A stretch of DNA of 64,000 nt, from assembly GCF_003573695.1 (NCBI RefSeq), contig NC_039361.1:95668279-95732278 (forward strand). Reading direction: 5' to 3'. The notes beneath the pieces are model-generated. The model had not been told where the DNA came from. It did no database searches and saw only the letters and a list, made by a program, of their open reading frames with translations. Below are positions 56,296 to 64,000 of this stretch, one piece after another; the stretch's first letter is position 1; every line of letters starts with the position of its first letter. Position numbers and translations under genes: made by a program. The DNA is from Papaver somniferum (taxonomy: Eukaryota > Streptophyta > Magnoliopsida > Ranunculales > Papaveraceae).

Positions 56296-59200
56296 TAGGG
56301 CTGTCAACGGATAAATATCCGCTGGATATTGGACAATCCGATAAGGTTAAGGTTAAGAATTATCGGATATCCGATATCCGTTAACATCCGGTGGATATCA
56401 AAAATACAAACCGATATCGTTAACGTTAGTCTATCGGATAACGGATATTTATCCGTTAAAATCCGATAACGCTTGTCACAGAAGCAAATGCAGAAATGCT
56501 GAAAATTTAGGTTGTTCTTCAAAGTTTTTTGACAGTCTTTTTTGTTCAGAAATACAAACCACACAAACACCTCAGTCACATCACACATGAAAAACAAACA
56601 ACAACAGAGTCTGCAACTACAAGCAAAAAACTACACTAAAAAAGGCTAGATGACTAGATCTTCTTTGCTGGTTTCATTTTGCATCAACTTCAGTCGACGA
56701 CTTCCATATCTGCATTCACAAAGAATATTGTCACAGTTCTAATCATATGGTAGCTCATCTAATATTAATACAGTTCTTAATATGGAAAAGAATTAAGTAA
56801 AGGAAAAGAAACGAAGATTTACCTGCATCAAAGAAGTCTGGCAGCCAATCACTTAAGCATAGCAATGCTTGGACTAAATCTGGACTTAGTGAAGTTCTAT
56901 GAGTTGTTAGGACCCTTCCACCATCGCTGAACATGGACTCTGACGCCACACTAGTCACTGGCACAGCCAATACATCTCTTGCTATCTTTGCCAGAGTTGG
57001 ATACTTACAACCATTCATCTTCCACCAAACCAATATATCAAAGTTCATTTCATCTTGAGCTGTTAGAGTTGGAAGAATTGGTTCTGCTAAGTATGTCTCT
57101 AACTCAGATTTCTGAACATCATCTTCATCATTTCCAACACAAAACTAGCATAATCTGTGCTTGATGCACCTGAGCTTCTTACATTCATGCGAGCGACAGA
57201 GTTTCTAAAGAAAGCAGGAGCTGCAGTGTTGTTTTGAGATTCATATGCATTGTAAACCTTGAACAAGTCTGTTTTGAATTTCTCATAAAGTTCTGCAGCT
57301 TTAGCATCTCCAAACATTCTTTGAATTTCTCATAAAGTTCTGCAGCTTGATCCCACTGCTCTTTAGATGGTAGAATATCGAAATCAGAATCAAACTCACT
57401 AAGTCTTTCAAAAACCTTCTTGCAGTTTAATGCATTCTTAAGCATCATGAAAGTGGAGTTCACACCTTGTGCCACATCTAAACTAACTTCTCCAGACAAT
57501 CTACATTGTGCCAATGCTATATCAAACTTTTCTTTCCTAGCTTGTGAAGACTTTACATATTTAACACAGTCTCTAATAGCCTCTATAAACTCAGCAGCTA
57601 CTTTCATGCCATACAATACAATCAAATGCAGTATGTGGTTGCTACACCTCATGTGAAACATTTTTCCTCCAAGCAACAAACAATTTTTACCATCTATCCA
57701 AGTGATAAGATTTCTCATCATAACACCATTAGCTGGAGCATTATCAGCAGTCAAAGCGAAAAATTTCCTATCTATGTTCCATTCCAAAGTGCAAGTTTTG
57801 ATAAAATCTGAGAGAGCATCTCCTGTATGTGGTGACGGCACTACAATGTAAGCTAAGGTTTTGGCTTTCAAATTCCACTCATCATCTATAAAATGACATG
57901 TAACACAACAATAACCATCTTTAGTGTATTTGGCAGTCCACATATCAGTTGTAAGACTACATTTGGAAGTCAATTTCTCTAATTGTAGTAACAATTCATC
58001 TTTCATTTCAGCATAACACCTCATAACATCTGCTCTACTTGTATTCCTACATGGCATTTTAGCAGCAGGGTTTAAAGCCTTAACAAACTCTCTAAAGTAG
58101 AAATGCTCAACCATGTTGAGAGGGTAATCATGCTTAGCAATCATTCTAGCAAGGAAATCTCTCATAAAAATATGATCATACTTCCAATTAAGTAATTTAA
58201 CTTGGTTATTACCTCCTTTTTTAAATGCAGTGCTAATCTTCCTCTGTCCTGTCTTGTTTTCAGGCTTCTCAAGGCAGGTTTTTAGATGTTGAGACAAGCG
58301 GGTAGTTCCTTGTTCACTCTGAGCAGGTACTAACCTTTTACAATGATGACATTCACCCATAAGTACAGCTTCTTCCTCATCTGTCTTCCCTTTTACAGGT
58401 TGTACAATGATTCTCCTAGTGAATTCATCCCATGCCGGTGACCTTGTTGTACACAATTTCTTCAACAAAGCAACAACAAGTGGATGATTTTCATTCGCTA
58501 CTTCTGCTAATCTCTTACTTGAAGAAGGTGTTGAACTTGAAGCAATTGTTGAATATTCAACACTTTGATCTTCTTGTTCTGGTTGTTCGGAATTTGGTTG
58601 AGTGCCTGAAGTTTCAACTCTGTTGGATGCTTTATGAGACATTCTGAGAACAACAACATGAATATAGTATTAGTAAGACATACTTGCTGAATAAATCATA
58701 AATCTAATCAGTTAAGTAGTAAAGCAAGTCATGTACAGTGACAAACCTTGAATGTACAGCAGCAGTAGCAGCAACAACCAACTTAAAGAATGAGTGAACT
58801 CCTAGAAGACCTGAAATTTGCAGCTGAAACTCAAAACCTAATCACAAAAGCAAGAAAAAAAAATGAATTTAGTATTGAAGAAACCAATATTTATTCCACA
58901 TTTTAAAGCCCCCTTCACCCTTCTAATCAATCAATCAAGTCACCAAATCAAAAAACCTCAAGAAAAGTGGAATCAACTATTTGAGAAATGAAAGATAAAT
59001 AAACCTTAATTTCTAATTGCTAGTCATGTTCTGATGTTCCTTCACAAATCACCATAGAAAAACAACAACAAGAAACCAACTGCAACCCCATGACCCTTTT
59101 TCTCATATAAACCAGATTTAGTGAATTCAGAAAGACAGAAACCAATTTCCTATACAAACTTGATAATTTTTTAGTAACCCTAATTTTATCTGGAAAAAAT

Positions 59201-59771
59201 TGATTTTCAGAATCTCAAAAATTAAAAACATAGAAACATTCATGACTTCCTTAGGGCTTAGGGTTTCGATTAGATTAGAAGAACATCAAAATATGCAGTC
59301 GATTTTGGGGAAAAATGAAACCTAACTTTGAACATCAAAATTAAACATCGACTTACTTCTGTGAGAGTCTCTGATGATGACTGATCATCATACTTCTTCT
59401 CTGATGATGAGAGTCACTTCCTTCTCAACTTCTCGATCTCGAATCACACTTCTTCTCTGATGAAAAACGCTCCTCCTCTAATAGAGTCTCTGAGTCTAGA
59501 ATCGAATAGAGAAGTCGATTTCGATAGATTAGAGTTATCCCTGTCGGCAGCATATATCTAGGGGTAGGAAATTACAAGTACACCCCTAGACTATCGGATA
59601 TCGGATATTAACCTAACGGAAAGGCCCATTCCAATATCGTTATCGTTAAGAGAAAATATCCGATAAAATATCCGATTCCGATATCCGATATCCGATATGT
59701 CGGATAAAATCCTATAGGATGTCGGATTTCGGAAATGGATATCGGATATCGGTTATCCGTTGCCAGCCCTA
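56296..59771 (-). mobile_element. hAT transposon with intact ends, 3476 bp
   Basis: The left end TAGGGCTGTCAACGGATAA and the right end (minus sense) TAGGGCTGGCAACGGATAA are terminal inverted repeats with one mismatch. Both are flanked by the 8-bp duplication GGCTTATT, the hAT hallmark. Subterminal regions (56305-56470, 59580-59760) are crowded with ATATCCGATA-type palindromic motifs. It carries a defective minus-strand transposase. It sits inside a Copia LTR whose relative at 36591-36598 has a single GGCTTATT without insertion. Confidence 0.95.
56755..58642 (-). pseudogene. hAT transposase (BED finger, catalytic core, dimerisation domain), internally deleted
   Basis: ATG 58642 opens 485 codons. 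A Ser/Gln-rich N-terminus precedes a BED zinc finger (Cys98, Cys101, His119, Cys123: ECHHC..RLSQHLKTC). The RNase H-like core has Asp233 in SLTTDMW and Asp300 in ALTADNAPANG, with HMRCSNHILHLIV and an ARKEKF..GVNSTFMML stretch. The frame is ruined at about 57350-57307, where CTGCAGAACTTTATGAGAAA is repeated in tandem. The section that should lie between WDQA and the FGDAKAAELYEKF region is missing. The next piece (57317-57099) and the C-terminal dimerisation domain (57048-56755: WWKMNGCKYPTLAKIARDVL, VPVTSVASESMFSDGGRVLT with the catalytic Glu) are in other frames. The protein would bind element ends and cut DNA; this copy cannot. Confidence 0.9.
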
Positions 59772-59779
59772 GGCTTATT
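59772..59779. repeat. hAT target-site duplication, right
   Basis: GGCTTATT. Confidence 0.9.
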
Positions 59780-60100
59780 TATTCGGTTATTCATTACAAA
59801 TCTTTGGATGACCAATATGTGTGAGATGGTAGAACCGATCTTAATTTATGTTATGTATATTGGTATAACTAATCACAATGCCTGACTTATGATTTGGTAT
59901 GACTGGTTTTTATTAATTGGTGTATTTGGGTACCCCTCGTCTTTTCATTCACAAAGTAGCTTGTGACCGATTACAACATGCTACACAGTATAGGCTATGA
60001 CCGGTTATACCTCGAATCTTAACAAGTTAAGATAGGTTCTACCTTTTCATCTTGTATTAGTCGTTCAAAAGATACTCAATAAAGAACCTGACCAATCATG

Positions 60101-60658
60101 ATTTCCTTTCGATTATGAAACAAGTTCATATATGTACGTCCTTTAAAAAAATATTATAAAATATTATTTCCTAGGGTGAAATCATAACTATATCTTACAC
60201 ACAATCAAGTAACTAAATACAAAGATTATGTTAATGTCGTACTTATGAAGTTCTAAAAGATAAGTGTTTATATTTCGTAATTCAATGAGTTCCTTGACAC
60301 TTTGATCATAATGATATGACCAAGTCTAACCACTAGAGTATTATATATACAGCTTCGCATGTTATGTTTCAATATAATCGTACTTGAAAGATACATTCAG
60401 AATGAAAACAAGATCAAGACAATATTACTAACATAAAGTGGAATGATGATATCCTCCTTGTAGTGGTTACTTCTTCATATTCTTTAGATCTTCGGATTAA
60501 TACTTGTACGTCTCAACATTCCTAGACTTTCTAGTCTAACCTAAACGAAGTTGACTCTAGTATTTAATCAAGCGACTCTAGATGAGTTTTGATACTAAAA
60601 TATTACAACCAAACTTGACATACCAACGTTTGGTGGGTTCAACCGAGCTATGTTCTAA
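60101..60658 (-). mobile_element. partial Copia LTR in inverted orientation
   Basis: The minus strand from about 60658 reads TTAGAACATAGCTCGGTTGA, ACCCACCAAACGTTGGTATG and so on to AAGTACATTC/CGTACATATATGAACT and ATAATCGAAAGGAAATC, i.e. the first 560 bases of the LTR. It meets the plus LTR near 60100. Its first bases (TGTTAGAG) are eroded. Confidence 0.75.
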
Positions 60659-61139
60659 AATTTGTAGTACAAGTTTGTAGGCAAAATTTGGTTCAAAATG
60701 ATGAGCAGTTGATGGATTTTGAAGACTCATTTAACCAGGGAAGATAATTATGCTTCTGTTGATAATGGGGATTGAATTAAAGTGTGCTTGGACGATTAAG
60801 TCATTGTGGTTTGTGTTGAAAATGAAATTGTTGCAGCAAGGGTCTATCCCCATAAGATGTGTAGCTTAGAAATCACTAGAAAATTTCATTCTCCAATAAC
60901 ATAATAAATGCACAGCAATGACATTTTCTTCCCCGGTTCAAAATCTCACCTGTTAGTTGAGGTTGTGTTGAAGGGTTGTTGCTGCAACTTTTTGAATTGG
61001 TATTTGGCATGGGTTCAGGTAGACGTATTAGGTATATTGAAATGAGTTTCAGCAGTTGGTAAGAAAGGGAGAGATGGTTAGGAAATGTGGAGTTTTGATT
61101 GAGTTTGGCTGTTGGATTTAGACGTGAAGGTTATTAACT
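60659..61139. other. no gene seen
   Basis: AT-rich sequence without supported features. Confidence 0.4.
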
Positions 61140-61853
61140 TTTTGTTTTGTCGGAATATGAACTCATTGATATGTAATAACTTCTTCTTTTGTCGGTTATG
61201 TTCGTTATTGTTTGATTTGAATGATGCTACTATTGCTTATGATTTTTTTGTTTAAGTTTGAAATTGAATGGTCATTTCATAATTCTGTTGCTCGTTTAGA
61301 TTTTCTTCGACCCGTAATTGTCTAGAGAATATAAACACAAAAAGAAATATATGGGTACTGAGAATGGGATTTTGTTAAGTACCCATATCTCATTAATAGG
61401 TGATTTAAGCCTCTAGGAACAATCTTATCTCATAAACATAGAGCACTTGATTAAGTCACACCTAGAGAGTGTACTTCTAAGTAGCTTGAATAAGTAGAAT
61501 TCGATAATCGAGCGCTTCCGTGTCTGACGAACTTAGGAGATAATAACGGAATAGTTGAGCGTACTAATTATTCTAGGGTTTTTAGTAACTAGATAATGCG
61601 AAGAACGTGGCTATATGTCGAATAGGTTTATGTTCTGTGTCCGAGAATGAATCCTTAATCAATTTCATATCATATTTGAATACAACTTTACGATTTTCAG
61701 AATTTCTACAACAAAACAATCTTGCTAAGAGTAATTCTATAACAATTTTTTCTTAATGCTTTCCCTGGGATCGAATTTGCTTGTCATTATATTACTTGCT
61801 AGTGTAAAGAGAAGTAGAGAATATTGTTTGCGAGTTGACACCTCGTCACCATT
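61140..61853 (+). mobile_element. gypsy-type LTR remnant
   Basis: Phrases typical of the 3' part of Ty3/gypsy LTRs: TTTCCCTGGGATCGAATTTG, CATTATATTACTTGCTAGTG, ending GAGTTGACACCTCGTCA. It is 5'-undefined and has no internal region. Confidence 0.5.
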
Positions 61854-63126
61854 AGGGATGGCCATAGGACGGGTATGCCAATCCCAGTCACTGCACCATT
61901 CGTAAAAACAGAAAACCATACCCGCCCTGTTTCCCACATGAATTGAGGAGGGTATGGGAAATACCCATATGGGGAGGGTTCCCATGGGTTACCGGTAACA
62001 CTGAGTTAATACATAAATTTGTTTATAATCAAAACTTAAACATGATTCAAATAAAAATAATAACGTAAAAATAATGCATTCTAAAAAAATTATTTCAACA
62101 ATTCATCTTAAAGTGAACAAAAGAATCTTTAAATGACTTATTAGTTTCTCTACTTTGTTCTTTCTCATTCTGCCTTTGTCCACGTTAACCATTTCATTAT
62201 CTGCTTCATTTTCTCTATTTTAGCTTTTAGAGAATGTTTCTCATCACTACAAAGGAGTGAAAGTGATGAACATACAAGAATGATCAATAATATAATAAAC
62301 AAAACCTAATTCACTGATTACTCAAATACCCAATTTTCTCTTCAATTTCATACCTCATTCTAACATACCCTAGCTTTAGTTCCAGCGATAACCCTTAAAT
62401 CCATCTCTGATTTCTCTATTATTCTTTGTCTTGAACTCGGACTTAAAACCCTAACTTCCGATCACAGCAGCATCACTTTGTTCTTCTCCTTGAGCTCAAT
62501 CAACTTCAGATCCAACACCATCTTCCTATATTCATCAGGTTACCTATTTTTTTATGAATATCTCACACAAAATAAGATCAATTCTTTTGAATTGAGATCG
62601 GCAGAGAAGAAAAAGAAGAATAACAGAAGAGGAAGGAGACAAAGAAGATTGGTTATGGGTAGCAAAGAGAACTGATATATAATTTATAAATGGAGTGTCA
62701 CGAGCGAATACCCGATTGCCTTAATAGCATTTTTCTGGAAAATGACTATTGTACCCTTCACCCAATTCAGATAATTTCTTCTACATCCGGTATCCAAATG
62801 ACACGATCAAGTAGTCCATTTTGCGTATTTTTTCGAGATCTATCCCATGATGGTAATTTCATCTCCAGGTTATTATTTAATTGATCATTAGAGGCTAAAT
62901 CATCTTTTTACTGGTCAAATAGTGTTGACGAACTTATGTGGCATTACAACTTAGGCCATCCAGTGTAATGATGCAAGGAGTGTCTTAGTGAGAGCAAAAT
63001 GACTATGCAATTTAAAATCCTAATGCAACTAAAAATAAAAAATAAAACCCCAAAACAATTTATTTTTTTTGTAAGAATCAAAAAACAAAATGTTAATGTT
63101 AACTCTAGATTGATTGATTTAATATG
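61854..63126. other. unassigned, possible transposon edge at the left
   Basis: Starting at about 61854, TAGGGATGGCCATAGGACGG and the phrases GGGTATGGGAAATACCC and TTCCCATGGGTTACC resemble a hAT-type terminus, but no partner end was found. 62330-62660 is T/C-rich and then purine-rich, without a convincing gene. Confidence 0.35.
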
Positions 63127-63330
63127 CACTACATCAAAACAAATATTTTGTTACACAAGTACGCGTGACTTCTTATTTATTGTCACACTTATTAGTGTAA
63201 TAAGTATGGTGTTTTTCTTTTATTACAAATTAGTGGTCACTCTAATACGTGTGATTTTAATTAGTTTATATCACACTAAAAGGTATGTCAAATCTCTTAC
63301 TTATATTAGTGTAACAAATTAGGAAGTAAT
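63127..63330 (+). mobile_element. possible CACTA-type end
   Basis: CACTACATCAAAACAAATAT resembles a CACTA terminus. It is followed by repeated TTAGTGTAA/CACTAAAA/GTCACACTT phrases. The opposite end is not in the window; a chance match is possible. Confidence 0.3.
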
Positions 63331-63826
63331 TAAGAATAAAAAGGTTTAGCTATGTAAAATCTCTTACTTTTATTTTCTCCATCCTGTTAATAAATATAAT
63401 TCTTTGTATTCTATGGAAAATGAAATACAAACCCAGTCGAACCTAGGGAAAATAAAAAGGTTTAGCTAGGAAAGGTTTCAACCTAACTGAACCTCAAGTT
63501 GTTCTTTGTATGCGAAGGACACATAGGAGTTTAGTAGGGGAAAAGAAAAAACAAAACTCTTGGAAAATCCTCGGCCTAGCCGAATTCATATGTTGTTATT
63601 TTTCTTCTTTTTTCAACCACTTAAATTTTTTGTTTCTGAATTTCTAAAATTAGTTTTAATCTAGCTTAGTTTCGAAAATAATTTTTTAGCCAATATATGT
63701 GTAAGGAGTTTATGTTTTTAATTTGCTTCATAATGATATCATCTAATATAAAAATACACAAACGGAATGGTCCCAAGAAACAGTCTGATTCCAAAAGAAA
63801 ATTGTTCAAAAATTCTAATTTTACAC

Positions 63827-64000
63827 TAGGGTTGAGAATTTGGCCGAAATCCTTGATTTTTATCCGGATCAACTGTATTTTTGCACATGGATTCCCGGAC
63901 AGTTCATTTAGTGTATTGGATGCGGATGCACTTTTAAAAATCTGTGGGACGTCCGCATCCGTTTGGTTTATATTACTTATAAGATTTTAATAAAATATGA
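63827..64000. mobile_element. probable hAT-type element end running off the window
   Basis: TAGGGTTGAGAATTTGGCCG at 63827 has the TAGGG start of plant hAT elements. Inside are CCGGA/TCCGGATC and repeated GATGCGGATGC/CGTCCGCATCCG motifs, the usual subterminal GC-rich repeats. The other end is beyond 64000. Confidence 0.5.

Larger units (their letters stand above)
55715..60100 (+). mobile_element. Copia LTR (plus), split by a hAT element
   Basis: Starts TGTTAGAGCATATCTCAG after the polypurine tract. It matches the LTR at 37156-34638 through ..TTTTATGAATCGAAAGGG..ATTAGGCTTATT (56295), is interrupted by hAT, and resumes at 59772 (TCATTACAAATCTTTGGAT, ATGCCTGACTTATGATTTGG). It fades near 60060-60100, where the inverted copy begins. 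Confidence 0.8.

Overview
The window looks like nuclear DNA of a flowering plant. It is AT-rich, has GT-AG introns, tandem F-box genes, and every major plant transposon class in fragments. I lean towards a eudicot, possibly the poppy family, but nothing here proves a species. Two runs of N (9418-9605, 28003-28127) are assembly gaps.

Layout: 0.6-1.4 kb holds exons of an unrecognised minus-strand gene. 2.3-5.1 kb is a decayed CACTA (En/Spm) transposase. 6.1-7.0 kb is the 3' part of a LINE, and 7.2-7.6 kb a Myb/SANT-like fragment. 8.5-19.7 kb is a field of small, often acidic genes that I cannot assign to known families. Some are intact (13320-13583, 14245-14577, 19309-19701) and some broken (8540-9208, 17371-18095). 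Mixed in are a spliced gene (10985-12150), a satellite-like array (about 14.88-15.83 kb), a tRNA-derived SINE and a small inverted-repeat element. 20.3-21.8 kb is an old Athila-like LTR. 22.2-27.9 kb holds two tandem F-box pseudogenes with two further small genes between them. 28.6-29.1 kb is a second member of the family seen at 19.3-19.7 kb.

From 31 kb the window is almost all transposons. A CACTA end (to 31466) abuts three related Copia LTRs in alternating orientation (31467-37156). A 2.06-kb direct tandem duplication starts at 38093, and its second copy is split by an 11-kb Athila-type Ty3/gypsy element on the minus strand (42057-53119, LTRs of 1685 bp). A Copia 3' end with polypurine tract leads into another LTR at 55715. 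That LTR is split by a complete-ended hAT element (56296-59771, 8-bp target duplication) and is followed by an inverted partial LTR. The right edge holds further LTR, CACTA-like and hAT-like ends.

How it works together: no operon-like or pathway grouping is visible. The plausible host genes are the small lineage-specific proteins, the 10985-12150 spliced gene and the charged 218-residue protein at 25572-26228. The rest is nested mobile DNA whose insertion order can partly be read: LTR before hAT, and tandem duplication before Athila. The candidates for something undescribed are the two-member family sharing a PRKLRI-type motif and promoter layout, the 87-residue protein with a repeated PPPKGFA motif, and the acidic-tail genes that have decayed by in-frame stops.
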